From a virus: DNA of 22,065 nt. A program made the translations under genes and the position numbers. A model generated the notes under the pieces. The model did not search any database and was not told the DNA's origin. It saw only the letters and a program-made list of their open reading frames with translations. Shown here piece by piece: positions 14,919-22,065 of this stretch (the stretch's first letter is position 1; the number at the start of each line of letters is the position of its first letter). Location of the stretch: positions 1 through 22,065 of IMG/VR virus record IMGVR_UViG_3300036772_000009; one strand, given 5' to 3'.

Positions 14919-14943
14919 AAGGCTGCCTGCGGGTGGCCTTTTT
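14919..14943 (+). terminator. Second terminator before the lysis genes
   Basis: GGCTGCC (14921-14927), loop TGCG and GGTGGCC (14932-14938) pair with two G-U pairs and are followed by five T. Together with the hairpin at 14868 it forms a double block that Q must overcome before the holin gene. Confidence 0.8.
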
Positions 14944-15056
14944 CTATTTAGCGCCAGTCATCCAGCAATCACTTTCACTCATAGATAACGTGCCGTGGCA
15001 TGAGTGGCGCTTTCCCAACTACACAGAACAGCACCCGCAAACTAGCGAGGTGAGAG

Positions 15057-15386
15057 ATGCACAGAATGAATCCAGCCGAAGGACACAATATGCCGTACTG
15101 GTGGTCTGGTCTGCTTGGCTTCTTCTCCGTTCTCAGTCTTCAGGATTACGTTTTTATTATCGGTGCTTTGATATCCGCTTTTTTCACTATCAAGACCTAT
15201 TACGCTAAACGTAAAGAAGAAAAAGAGCGGATGGAAGAAGAGCGCAAGCGAACGGCCATCATGGAAAATTACTTAAAAGCTCAGATGGAAAAGCCAGAGA
15301 GTGACCGACCGGCTGCTATTGAGGTTGTGAGCGATGCAATTAAAAAGGCGCAGGTGAGCCATGGCGATTCCAGACAAACTACGTAA
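15057..15386 (+). CDS. Holin
   Basis: The product has one strong membrane segment (LQDYVFIIGALISAFFTI) preceded by a shorter hydrophobic stretch (WWSGLLGFFSVL), then a long charged helical tail (AKRKEEKERMEEERKR). Two starts each have a good Shine-Dalgarno: ATG 15057 (GAGGT, spacing 5; 109 aa) and ATG 15090 (AAGGA, spacing 6; 98 aa). It precedes the SAR endolysin and overlaps it by 26 bases, the usual lysis cassette order. With a SAR endolysin, small-hole pinholin behaviour is expected, though the long tail is unusual. Confidence 0.82.
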   Translation: MHRMNPAEGHNMPYWWSGLLGFFSVLSLQDYVFIIGALISAFFTIKTYYAKRKEEKERMEEERKRTAIMENYLKAQMEKPESDRPAAIEVVSDAIKKAQVSHGDSRQTT

Positions 15387-15843
15387 GGCGCTAATTGGTG
15401 CGGCATCAGCCGGGGCAATAGCTATCGGTGGCGTTCTAATTACTGACCAGGAAGGGGTTAAATACACACCTTATCTTGATCCGATTGGCATCCCAACAGT
15501 ATGTGCAGGCGTTACCGGGCCAGATGTAGTGATGGGAAAGACATACACTAAAGCCGAATGCGACACGCTGCTTTATAAGCACATGCTTCCCGCAGTGAAG
15601 GCGGTCGACAACTCTGTGAAGGTTAAGCTGAACGACTACCAGAAAGCCGCACTTTATTCATTCACGTACAACGTTGGTGTTGGCGCATTCACCTCATCCA
15701 CTTTGCTGAAAAAACTCAACCAGGGCGATATACCCGGCGCGTGTGACCAGCTTCGGCGCTGGACTTATGCAGGTGGGAAGCAGTGGACGGGGTTATTGAA
15801 CCGGCGCGAGATAGAGAGGCAACTATGTTATGGAAAACCATAA
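15361..15843 (+). CDS. SAR endolysin, phage 21 R type (GH24 muramidase)
   Basis: The 160-residue enzyme resembles phage 21 endolysin. Residues 9-28 form the weakly hydrophobic signal-anchor-release segment (IGAASAGAIAIGGVLIT). The muramidase triad follows: Glu31, Asp40 and Thr46 in EGVKYTPYLDPIGIPT. Further conserved blocks are YSFTYNVGVGAF, LLKKLNQGDIPGACDQLRRW and GLLNRREIE. It is exported by Sec, held inactive in the membrane, and freed when the membrane depolarises. Cys48, Cys67, Cys132 and Cys156 may matter for activation. It overlaps holin (26 bases) and Rz (19 bases). Confidence 0.94.
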   Translation: MAIPDKLRKALIGAASAGAIAIGGVLITDQEGVKYTPYLDPIGIPTVCAGVTGPDVVMGKTYTKAECDTLLYKHMLPAVKAVDNSVKVKLNDYQKAALYSFTYNVGVGAFTSSTLLKKLNQGDIPGACDQLRRWTYAGGKQWTGLLNRREIERQLCYGKP

Positions 15844-16280
15844 CTGAGCACTGGCGAATCATCGTGGCCGCGATGCTCATTGCACTACTTGTCGTCACAG
15901 CCAAGGTAGCCCGAAGCAACTATGACCGCGCCCTGTTAGCAGAGAATGAGCTAAAGCTATCGCAAGCAACAATAAGTGACATGCAGACACGGCAACGCGA
16001 CGTTGCCGCTCTCGACACCAAATACACGCAGGAACTTGCCGATGCGAATGCTGAAAATGCTGCTTTGCAGCGCAAGCTTGATAATGGTGGTCGGGTGCTC
16101 GTCAAAGGCCGCTGTTCAGTGCCAGCCCAGACCAGCACCGCCAGCGTGGATGATGGCAACACCGTCGAACTCTCTCCAGTTGCTGGACGAAACGTTCTCG
16201 GTATCAGAGCCGGAATCAAACAAGATCAGTCAGCCCTGAGAGGCCTGCAGGACTACATCCGGCAGCAGTGCCTTAAGTAA
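15825..16280 (+). CDS. Rz: Rz inner-membrane spanin subunit
   Basis: The start ATG at 15825 follows AGAGG by 5 bases. The 151-residue protein has one N-terminal membrane anchor (WRIIVAAMLIALLVVTAKVA, about residues 10-29), then a long periplasmic coiled coil (SNYDRALLAENELKLSQATI onward), the i-spanin plan. It ends RGLQDYIRQQCLK, as lambda-type Rz proteins do. It joins with Rz1 to fuse inner and outer membranes as the last step of lysis. The Rz1 gene is nested inside it in another frame. Confidence 0.92.
   Translation: MLWKTITEHWRIIVAAMLIALLVVTAKVARSNYDRALLAENELKLSQATISDMQTRQRDVAALDTKYTQELADANAENAALQRKLDNGGRVLVKGRCSVPAQTSTASVDDGNTVELSPVAGRNVLGIRAGIKQDQSALRGLQDYIRQQCLK
16042..16239 (+). CDS. 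Rz1: Rz1 outer-membrane spanin lipoprotein, nested in Rz
   Basis: This 65-residue ORF lies inside Rz in the +1 frame. It starts at the ATG at 16042 with AGGA 9 bases upstream. MRMLKMLLCSASLIMVVGC is a lipoprotein signal with lipobox VVGC and the lipidated Cys at 19. The mature part is proline-rich (CQPRPAPPAWMM), as Rz1 proteins are. It is anchored in the outer membrane and binds Rz. The nested arrangement matches lambda. Confidence 0.9.
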   Translation: MRMLKMLLCSASLIMVVGCSSKAAVQCQPRPAPPAWMMATPSNSLQLLDETFSVSEPESNKISQP

Positions 16281-16303
16281 TTCGTCACCCACTATGACAA
16301 ACA

Positions 16304-16329
16304 GAGCCTGACTTCTGTCGGGCTTATTT
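16304..16329 (+). terminator. Possible terminator after Rz
   Basis: GCCTGAC (16306-16312), loop TTCT and GTCGGGC (16317-16323) pair with one G-U pair, followed by TTATTTAT. The broken T run makes it weak. It lies 26 bases after Rz and would be read through by Q-modified polymerase. Confidence 0.55.
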
Positions 16330-16475
16330 ATGCAGTAAATCCCCCGCGCATTCACCGCGCATCGTAAAACCCGAAACCATTCACAAAAGCGACCTCTGAG
16401 GACTCCATCGAAGCATGGTGCGATCGGGTGTGGGCGTTCTGGTGAACAGAGGTTTCTTTTTTGAAGGTAATCACC
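16330..16475 (+). other. Intergenic region with long hairpin upstream of the Bro-N gene
   Basis: No gene is seen between the hairpin at 16306 and the ATG at 16476. A direct repeat of CCGCGCAT lies at 16344 and 16355. ACCTCTG (16392-16398) pairs with CAGAGGT (16447-16453) across a 48-base loop and is followed by TTCTTTTTT, so a structured RNA or terminator is possible just before the ribosome binding site (AAGG) of the next gene. Confidence 0.4.
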
Positions 16476-17051
16476 ATGCAATCAGCTCTGACTTTTAAAG
16501 ATCATCATGTTGTGCCGTTTGATAACGGAGACGGAAAGGTATGGTTCACCAGCACTCATATGGCTGAGCTTCTTGAGTATGCGGATGATAAGTCAGTAAA
16601 CAGACTTTATAACCGCAATAAAACTGAATTTAGCTCCGATATGACCAAGGTGGTCACTGTGACCTCTAGTAATAAAAACAATGAGATACAGCATAATCGT
16701 CAAAGAATATTCTCCTCTCGAGGCGCTCATCTGCTCGGAATGTTGGCTGAAACCAAAATTGCTAAAGCACTGCGTCGCTGGCTTTTGGATCTGATTGAAA
16801 AAGAAACACAGCCCAATATGGCGCTGATGGATCTAAGCAATCTGAAAGATGTAGCGCTTGGTGAAATGCAGAACAGAGTCACGAAGGCTAACGAGTGGTC
16901 ACTTGAAACTTTCGGTCGCCCTGGTAGCCAGAGTATGACCATCCGTAAGCGTCACCTGAAGAAAATTCGTGAAGTGGAAAAGGTGATTCGTGAACTATCT
17001 CAACTATCTCTTCCCGACATGGGAGACTTTCCGAGTGGAGACGTAGCATGA
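16476..17051 (+). CDS. Bro-N domain protein, antirepressor-like
   Basis: The ATG at 16476 is chosen; a TTG at 16461 is open upstream. The first 110 residues form a Bro-N domain (VVPFDNGDGKVWFTSTHMAE, then the DKSVNRLYNRN region, and a helix LRRWLLDLIEKE). The C-terminal third is helical and basic (TIRKRHLKKIREVEKVIREL). Bro-N proteins bind DNA and in phages often act as antirepressors or late regulators. Its place in the late region, after the lysis genes, is typical for such extra regulators. It overlaps the next gene by 4 bases. Target unknown. Confidence 0.8.
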   Translation: MQSALTFKDHHVVPFDNGDGKVWFTSTHMAELLEYADDKSVNRLYNRNKTEFSSDMTKVVTVTSSNKNNEIQHNRQRIFSSRGAHLLGMLAETKIAKALRRWLLDLIEKETQPNMALMDLSNLKDVALGEMQNRVTKANEWSLETFGRPGSQSMTIRKRHLKKIREVEKVIRELSQLSLPDMGDFPSGDVA

Positions 17052-17254
17052 CGCCCATCGACTTCATTCATAAAAACGTGGCTACCGAGCTGATAAAGCT
17101 TGGTTATGACCAGAGCGCATCAAGAATTGGTGCTGACATGGCGGTAGACCATTACCGCCGCTGCTCACAGGCCAGTCGCAAGGGAAAGATATTCGACGAC
17201 TGCCTCTATATTGCAAAGCAGTGGGCAGTTAAGCAAAAAGCGAAACATAAATAG
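17048..17254 (+). CDS. Small hypothetical phage protein, 68 aa
   Basis: The start overlaps the Bro-N stop as ATGA. The product is basic and helical, with FIHKNVATELIKLGYDQSAS, DMAVDHYRRCSQASRKGK and a lysine-rich end. I recall similar short proteins near the terminase genes of lambdoid phages, without a function. The coupling suggests it works with, or is made alongside, the Bro-N protein. Confidence 0.65.
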   Translation: MTPIDFIHKNVATELIKLGYDQSASRIGADMAVDHYRRCSQASRKGKIFDDCLYIAKQWAVKQKAKHK

Positions 17255-17464
17255 GTGCCCTTGATTGCAAGGAGACCTGACCGAGAGCCACTTTCACAAC
17301 GGCTCTTATCAGTTCCGTGGCGGAAACGAGGTGATCACTCATCTTGCTGACGGGTAAGCCGTAAGTGGGGAAGTCCTGCTGTGAAGCACCACAACTCTGC
17401 GACATCCATTATGTCTGCGTAATTTTAATGTAGAATGATTCCGGCAGAACCATTCGGAGTCATT
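17255..17464 (+). other. Intergenic stretch with possible promoter and short open reading peptide
   Basis: No gene of normal size is present. A 30-codon ORF from TTG at 17265 (ends at 17357) encodes a peptide with SHFHNGSYQFRGGNEVITHL, protein-like in composition, perhaps a relic. An inverted repeat AGAGCC...GGCTCT lies at 17284-17306. TAGAAT (17431-17436) is a good -10 in an A+T-rich stretch 28 bases before the next ATG, but no clear -35 is seen. Confidence 0.4.
17431..17436 (+). promoter_or_regulatory. Candidate -10 box of a moron promoter
   Basis: TAGAAT matches the -10 consensus at 5 of 6 positions and lies in an A+T-rich run (17419-17436). Transcription would start near 17443, about 22 bases before the ATG at 17465. 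The -35 region (near 17408) is poor, so the promoter may be weak or need an activator. Confidence 0.4.
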
Positions 17465-17707
17465 ATGAAGAACTTCCAGTTATACGTTGGCGGCGTTAAC
17501 GACATCACCTACAGGTATGATGTTCAAAAGGCAGGCGATGTCTTTAACGTTCGCATATACAACGTAGCAAATAAAAAGCACACCGAAGAAGGCGTTAAGC
17601 ATCTGATCAATATCTCACCACAGGATGTTATTGATGAATGCTCATCCCACTACCACAGAAACGCTAGAGGCATAAGAGGCTTTCTCAGTTGGTTAGGAAT
17701 TATGTAA
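17465..17707 (+). CDS. Moron-like gene, 80-aa protein of unknown function
   Basis: The ATG at 17465 follows GGAG by 5 bases; the ORF is open 30 bases upstream. The product starts MKNFQLYVGGVNDITYRYDV, looks beta-rich in the first half (VFNVRIYNVANKKHTEEG), and ends with a basic segment and hydrophobic tail (RNARGIRGFLSWLGIM). It stands alone between a candidate -10 box and a strong terminator that begins 7 bases after its stop, the plan of a moron expressed on its own in the lysogen. No family is recognised. Confidence 0.7.
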   Translation: MKNFQLYVGGVNDITYRYDVQKAGDVFNVRIYNVANKKHTEEGVKHLINISPQDVIDECSSHYHRNARGIRGFLSWLGIM

Positions 17708-17713
17708 GACGAA

Positions 17714-17737
17714 CCCCGGCTAAGTCCGGGGTTTTTT
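17714..17737 (+). terminator. Strong rho-independent terminator after the moron
   Basis: CCCCGG (17714-17719), a 6-base loop and CCGGGG (17726-17731) form a perfect stem followed by six T. It would stop transcripts from a local promoter; Q-modified late transcripts should pass it. Confidence 0.93.
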
Positions 17738-18002
17738 ATGCCCAAAATATACCAAATGTGCAAGCCGATCCCTCTCCACATAAACACATCTCCAGCGTTT
17801 AACGAAGACTCCTGCCAGTCAAAACTGGTACTCCTCGGGACGAGTGCGCCGGAATCAGATGTAAGGGATAGCGCCGGGTCTTTTCATGCTGAAATCGGAG
17901 CATGGTTTCACCCTCATTCGTTGCGGTGACTGCAATGGCGGATGAAATGTCACTGGCAGCCGGAACAGACGGCTAAATTCAAACTCACCAACAGGAAAAG
18001 AT
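17738..18002 (+). other. 265-bp region without a convincing gene
   Basis: A 63-codon ORF (17738-17929) has no ribosome binding site, since its ATG follows the terminator T run, and its translation is not protein-like in pattern. Two copies of GCGCCGG occur at 17848 and 17871. AGCCG and CGGCT form a small inverted repeat near 17959-17975. I see no RNA gene. A pac-related or regulatory role is possible but not shown. Confidence 0.35.
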
Positions 18003-18251
18003 ATGAGCACACTGATAAAACGGTGGGACATCGTGTTGCAAACTAAAGAGGCATATGAATGTGATATCCCTGTTGAAGTGGTAGGCAGCCAGATGGATAA
18101 AGAGCCAGATATTCGCTCCGGTTTTCTGATCATCACTAAAGGCCACGAAATTCACGCCGTGCCATTAGAGCGCATTCACTACTTCGGCATCATTGCTGTT
18201 AAAGACGGCGAACAAGAGGGTCGCGGTCATCCACTTGACGCACAACTATGA
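18003..18251 (+). CDS. Hypothetical phage protein upstream of terminase, 82 aa
   Basis: The ATG follows AGGAAAAG by about 4 bases. The product is small and mixed alpha/beta (LIKRWDIVLQTKEAYE, GFLIITKGHEIHAVPLERIH) with no Cys-rich or membrane part. It stands 61 bases before the small terminase gene. I do not recognise a family. Confidence 0.65.
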   Translation: MSTLIKRWDIVLQTKEAYECDIPVEVVGSQMDKEPDIRSGFLIITKGHEIHAVPLERIHYFGIIAVKDGEQEGRGHPLDAQL

Positions 18252-18312
18252 CATTCACATTACAGATGGTTCTTGCTAGAGCCATGTTTAATGACAATAA
18301 CAAGGAATCGAT

Positions 18313-18888
18313 ATGGAGCTAACTGAACACCAGAAAGCCCTGTTCGATGGCCTGACCAAATTACAGCAGAAGTTTGCGTTAGGCATCGTGAAAGGGCTTA
18401 GCCAGATAGATGCGTACAAACAGGCAGGCGGGAAGGCCAAAACCGAAGAGAGCGCTCACGCATCGGCCAGCGAAATCTTCAGTAATCTTAAGGTAAAAGC
18501 ATTTATCGACGAGATGAACAAGGAAGCTATTACCGATGCCGTTATGACTCGACAGGAAGCTCTTGAGCGCCTCTCTTCAATGGGCAGGGCTTCATTGCAT
18601 GAGATGGTCGAATTCAGCGAATCAGAGCGCGGCACAGACGATAATGGCAATCCAATGATTCAGGCTGGGTGGCGGTTTAAGGATTCAGCACTGCAAAGCG
18701 CTGGTTCACTCTCCGCTATATCTGAGCTAACGGCTGGTAAGCGAGGCATCTCTATCAAGCTTCACGATCCGAAAGCAGCTATCAAGCAACTTGCTGAATT
18801 GCAGGGATGGGAGCCGCCGAAGGAGTCGAAGCTAACTATAACCGCTACTAAGCCACTATCGGCACTGTTTGACGATGACGAAACTTAA
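18313..18888 (+). CDS. Terminase small subunit (Terminase_2 / XtmA type)
   Basis: The 191-residue protein starts 7 bases after AAGGA. The N-terminal part [20 protein letters not shown] followed by AYKQAGG and the helix with [20 protein letters not shown] is the DNA-binding half of Terminase_2 proteins. The central coiled region ([17 protein letters not shown]) makes the oligomer. The C-terminus ([20 protein letters not shown]) is typical too. It recognises the packaging site and stimulates the large subunit. It overlaps terL by 14 bases. Confidence 0.9.
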   Translation: MELTEHQKALFDGLTKLQQKFALGIVKGLSQIDAYKQAGGKAKTEESAHASASEIFSNLKVKAFIDEMNKEAITDAVMTRQEALERLSSMGRASLHEMVEFSESERGTDDNGNPMIQAGWRFKDSALQSAGSLSAISELTAGKRGISIKLHDPKAAIKQLAELQGWEPPKESKLTITATKPLSALFDDDET

Positions 18889-20215
18889 CCCCGTGTTCAG
18901 GCCTTTTATCAAGCCACACCGCTATAAGGTTGCGAAGGGCGGGCGTGGTAGTGGGAAGTCATGGTCTATCGCCAGGCTTCTTGTTGAGATAGCCCGAAGA
19001 GGCACATATCGCTTTCTTTGCGCCCGTGAGTTTCAGGCCAGTATCGCAGACTCGGTTATCCAGCTGATTGCTGACACCATCGAGCGAGAAGGCTATAACC
19101 ACGAATTCGAGATCCAGAAGGTCTACATCCGGCATATTGCAACCAACAGTCTGTTTATGTTCTACGGCATAAAGAACAACATCACGAAAGTGAAGTCGCT
19201 GGAAGGCATAGACATCTGCTGGATTGAAGAAGCTGAGGCCGTTACTAAAGCCAGTTGGGATGTGTTGATACCGACTATCCGAAAGCCGGGAAGCGAGATA
19301 TGGGTAAGCTACAACCCGAAGAACATTCTGGATGACACACATCAACGGTTCGTTATCAGCCCTCCTGACGATATTTGCCTGTTAACCGTTAACTGGAATG
19401 ATAACCCTCACTTTCCTGATGTTCTGCGCCTGGAGATGGAAGAGTGCAAGCGTAAAGACTTCGACCTGTACCAGCACATCTGGGAAGGCCAGCCGGTAGC
19501 AGATAGCGACCTGGCGATTATCAAGCCTTCATGGATTGCCGCTGCAGTAGACGCTCATATCAAACTCAACTTCACAGCGTCCGGCGCTAAGCGAATTGGC
19601 TTTGACGTGGCCGATGAGGGCGAGGACAGTAACGCAATAACTATGGCCCACGGTGCAGTAGTGAAGGATGTGCAGGAGTGGAGTCGAGGTGATGTTATTG
19701 AGTCTGCTAACCGGGTCAATCAGTACGCGGACAGCATCAACGCTGACAAGGTTATTTATGACTCAATCGGTGTCGGCGCTGGAGTCAAAGCTCAGCTTAA
19801 CCGGATCGCAAAAAGCCAAGTGGAGGGCTTCAATGCCGCTGCAGCTGTGTTTGAACCAGATCGCGAATTCACGCCAGGTAAAACAAATAAAGACATGTTC
19901 TCTAACCTCAAGGCGCAAGCGTGGTGGCTGGTAAGGCAGCGCTTCTATAACACCTGGAGAGCGATAGAGCATGGCGAAACATTCCCGGACGACCAGTTAA
20001 TAAGCCTCTCATCAGATATAAAAAACCTTGAATACCTCAAGGCTGAATTGTCGCGCCCTCGTGTTGATTATGACAACAACGGCAGGGTGAAAGTAGAGAG
20101 CAAAAAGGACATGAAAAAGCGAGGCATACCGTCGCCGAACATGGCCGACTCCTTGATCATGGCCTTTGCGCCAACTTCTAATGCTCTGGCGAGACTAAAA
20201 GCTCTTGCCAGTTAA
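18875..20215 (+). CDS. Terminase large subunit (Terminase_3; Sf6 gp2-like ATPase)
   Basis: The 446-residue protein starts at the ATG at 18875 inside the small-subunit gene, with no clear Shine-Dalgarno, so coupling is likely. Walker A GGRGSGKS is at 22-29 and Walker B ICWIEE at 114-119. The first 220 residues match Shigella phage Sf6 gp2 very closely as remembered. The RNase H-like nuclease has FDVADEG with Asp244, Asp296 in IYDSIG and Asp425 in NMADSL. The Sf6 relation suggests headful (pac) packaging, so no cos site is expected. It cuts and pumps DNA into proheads. Confidence 0.95.
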   Translation: MTKLNPVFRPFIKPHRYKVAKGGRGSGKSWSIARLLVEIARRGTYRFLCAREFQASIADSVIQLIADTIEREGYNHEFEIQKVYIRHIATNSLFMFYGIKNNITKVKSLEGIDICWIEEAEAVTKASWDVLIPTIRKPGSEIWVSYNPKNILDDTHQRFVISPPDDICLLTVNWNDNPHFPDVLRLEMEECKRKDFDLYQHIWEGQPVADSDLAIIKPSWIAAAVDAHIKLNFTASGAKRIGFDVADEGEDSNAITMAHGAVVKDVQEWSRGDVIESANRVNQYADSINADKVIYDSIGVGAGVKAQLNRIAKSQVEGFNAAAAVFEPDREFTPGKTNKDMFSNLKAQAWWLVRQRFYNTWRAIEHGETFPDDQLISLSSDIKNLEYLKAELSRPRVDYDNNGRVKVESKKDMKKRGIPSPNMADSLIMAFAPTSNALARLKALAS

Positions 20216-20224
20216 GGTGAGGCA

Positions 20225-21481
20225 ATGGCTAAACGTAACAACAGGCAGCAAAAGAAAATCGACAAGCAGATGCGAACGGATAGTTATCAGAACGTGTTCA
20301 TGAATATAGGCACGGGTGGTGACAGATCAGCTTATAGCCGTATCCGTACAGCACACCTGCTAACCCGTAGCACGCTTGACAGCATCTATCTGGGCGATGG
20401 ATTGGGACGGCGCATTGTCGATGTAGTGGCTGATGAGATGTTTCGCGCTGGATTCACTATCGAAGGCGCGAACAACGAACCGCAGATAATGTCTCGATGG
20501 GATGAACTCAACCTTACGCAGCAATTCACCGACGCAGTAGCATGGGCGCGTTTATACGGCGGCTCGCTAATGCTGTTCGGTGTGAATGATGGTGGAGACC
20601 TGCTTTCACCAATAGGTGAGGGCGAACTTGAGTTTGTCCGGGTTTATGACCGCTACCAAGTACAGCCTTCCCTTCGCGACCTTAATCCTGAGAGCATCAC
20701 TTACGGCGATATTATCCAGTACCAGATTAACCCTATCTCTGGAACGCCGTATTACGTCCACGCCAGCCGCTGCCACATATTCGACGGTGAGCGACTACCA
20801 AACCAAATTCGACACCAGAATCAGGGGTGGGGTGCTTCATGCTTGCAGGGTATCTATCAGGCGCTGACCGATTACGGCATGAGTCACTCCCACGCTACGA
20901 GCCTGCTTGAGCGTAAACAACAGGGGGTATGGTCGGCTGCTGACCTCGCACAATTATGTCAGGACGGAGAGGGCCGTGAGACGGTGCAGGCTCGCCTTAA
21001 CATGGTGGACATGACGCGCAGCAACGGGAACACTATTGGGATTGACGCCAACACCGAGAAATACGAGCTGCTGAATGGATCTCTGGAAGGCGTGGTCGAT
21101 GTGCAGGACCGCAAGCAATTGAGAATATCCGCACTTACCGGCATTGATGAGCAAATCCTTTTCACTAAGACTCCATCCGGGCAGGGCGCAGATAAAACAA
21201 CTGTGCCGGAGTCATGGAAGCAACTTGTTGGTCGCAAGCAAAAAGATGAAGCCCGGCCAGCGATTGAGAAGGCTATCAATTTTCTCACTACTGATAAGAC
21301 CTGGACTATTAAGTTCAACCCGCTGTCAGTACCGACTGAGAAAGAGCGTGCTGAAACCGCTAACCAGTGGTCACAGGCTGATGAGCGTTATTCGCAGCTT
21401 GGCTGGGTTAGCAACGACGAAGGTATTGCTACTCTGCAAAAACGTGGAGGCTACGTCTATCCGGAGATGAATGATGGCTAA
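20225..21481 (+). CDS. Portal protein (DUF1073 family)
   Basis: The 418-residue protein begins MAKRNNRQQKKIDKQMRTDS, then has RTAHLLTRSTLDSIYLGDGLGRRIVD, YGGSLMLFG and VYDRYQVQPS, conserved blocks of DUF1073-type phage portals. It forms the 12-mer ring through which DNA enters the head. The gene begins 9 bases after terL and its end overlaps the MuF-type gene by 8 bases. The length is typical for this family. Confidence 0.9.
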   Translation: MAKRNNRQQKKIDKQMRTDSYQNVFMNIGTGGDRSAYSRIRTAHLLTRSTLDSIYLGDGLGRRIVDVVADEMFRAGFTIEGANNEPQIMSRWDELNLTQQFTDAVAWARLYGGSLMLFGVNDGGDLLSPIGEGELEFVRVYDRYQVQPSLRDLNPESITYGDIIQYQINPISGTPYYVHASRCHIFDGERLPNQIRHQNQGWGASCLQGIYQALTDYGMSHSHATSLLERKQQGVWSAADLAQLCQDGEGRETVQARLNMVDMTRSNGNTIGIDANTEKYELLNGSLEGVVDVQDRKQLRISALTGIDEQILFTKTPSGQGADKTTVPESWKQLVGRKQKDEARPAIEKAINFLTTDKTWTIKFNPLSVPTEKERAETANQWSQADERYSQLGWVSNDEGIATLQKRGGYVYPEMNDG

Positions 21482-22065
21482 AGTTTGGCTGCATCCCTAC
21501 GGCATAGAACGTGACTATACAAACACGCTGGTCAAAGCTACACGGCAGTTCAATAAAGAAATCAACTCCTCGTATGGTGATATTCGCCTCGATGGCTGGC
21601 AGGACGATATGGCGGCTATTCTGGCTTACCTGCGCAATGCGGGTAACAGGATATTCCAGCCAGTAATTGAAAGGCTCCCATCCTTCTTCGCACTGACAAA
21701 CCAATTTAACGATAAGCAGTGGCGGTTAATTGTGAAAGGTGGGACTGGCGTAGAGCTTCCCCCGTCACAAGCCATTATCGCCGGACAAACAACTGTGCCC
21801 GTTTCATCTGGCGTGCTGGGTGTCGATGCTTACCGCGCCGAACCCTGGCTTCGAGAAATGCAGGAGTTATGGATATCTGAAAACACCAGGCTGATTAAGT
21901 CCATCCCTGCTGACGAACTGGCGGACATGGAAGGCATCATTCAGCGCGGTGTAATGAATGGCTCAAGCGCTGACACCATCAAGAAGCAGATTCAGGAGCG
22001 ATACGGCGTCACTGAGCGTCGAGCAAAGCTGATTGCAGTGGACCAGATTGGGAAAGCCAATTCAG
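21474..22065 (+). CDS. MuF-like head morphogenesis protein (SPP1 gp7 family), partial
   Basis: The gene starts at ATG 21474 (MAKVWLHPYGIE) or 21471 and runs off the window. GGAG lies just upstream and the start overlaps the portal stop. The visible 197 residues contain RLPSFFALTNQFNDKQWRL, then a helical region with WISENTRLIKSIPADEL and IQERYGVTERRAKLIAVDQI, matching the SPP1 gp7/MuF minor head protein domain. Such proteins associate with the portal and help head assembly or DNA ejection. The place after the portal gene supports the call. Confidence 0.88.
   Translation, partial: MAKVWLHPYGIERDYTNTLVKATRQFNKEINSSYGDIRLDGWQDDMAAILAYLRNAGNRIFQPVIERLPSFFALTNQFNDKQWRLIVKGGTGVELPPSQAIIAGQTTVPVSSGVLGVDAYRAEPWLREMQELWISENTRLIKSIPADELADMEGIIQRGVMNGSSADTIKKQIQERYGVTERRAKLIAVDQIGKANS

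Noticed and set aside
14933-15208. 91-codon plus-strand ORF before and over the holin gene
   Set aside because: It starts inside a terminator and overlaps the holin in another frame, without a ribosome binding site.
17255-17464. tRNA or other structured RNA gene
   Set aside because: Only short inverted repeats are present; no cloverleaf or T-loop pattern is visible.
17738-17929. 63-codon ORF after the moron terminator
   Set aside because: Its ATG directly follows the terminator T run, there is no Shine-Dalgarno sequence, and the composition is not protein-like.
16281-18312. cos site near the terminase genes
   Set aside because: No cos-like structure is seen, and the large terminase resembles that of headful-packaging phage Sf6.

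Overview
This window is part of a temperate lambdoid phage or prophage of an enterobacterium (Escherichia, Salmonella, Klebsiella, Enterobacter type; the genus cannot be fixed from the sequence). It runs from the distal left early operon, through the immunity region, replication, the nin-like region and lysis, into packaging and head genes. No host gene, integrase or att site is present. Both ends cut through phage genes. Homology statements rest on remembered family sequences, not on searches.

Minus strand, 1-5677 (pL operon, transcribed right to left): N antiterminator, DUF551-type and unknown small genes, a coiled-coil protein, cIII, a Kil-like division inhibitor, two small genes, then a recombination block (ExoX-like 3'-5' exonuclease, Sak4-like RecA-fold ATPase, SSB with an acidic tip), then small accessory genes. 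Most genes overlap by 4 bases or abut.

Immunity region, 5678-7783: CI and Cro are of phage 434 type, and six 14-bp ACAA(N6)TTGT-like operators lie three on each side of cI. nutL and nutR, a CII-dependent pRE and an OOP-like antisense terminator at the 3' end of cII are all visible. Downstream of cI, overlapping it by 4 bases, is a gene for a small exported protein that should be made in lysogens.

Plus strand, 7821-14805: an O-like initiator gene carrying the origin (six 11-bp iterons, all in helical phase), a DnaB-type helicase, a winged-helix protein, a lipoprotein, a DUF1367 protein, an orphan cytosine-5 methyltransferase, NinX-, NinF- and NinG-like genes, and a Q-type late antiterminator followed by two terminators. 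A 295-codon ORF lies wholly inside the methyltransferase gene in another frame. It has its own strong Shine-Dalgarno sequence and repeated GWxTP motifs and may be a real overlapping gene.

Plus strand, 15057-22065 (late genes): holin (possible dual start), phage-21-like SAR endolysin, Rz and nested Rz1, a Bro-N protein, small genes including a moron-like unit with its own -10-like box and terminator (17431-17737), then small and large terminase (ATPase half like Sf6 gp2, suggesting headful packaging), a DUF1073 portal and the start of a MuF-type head morphogenesis gene.

The most unusual items are the overlapping ORF inside the methyltransferase gene, the exported protein tied to cI, the moron at 17465, and the phased origin iterons.
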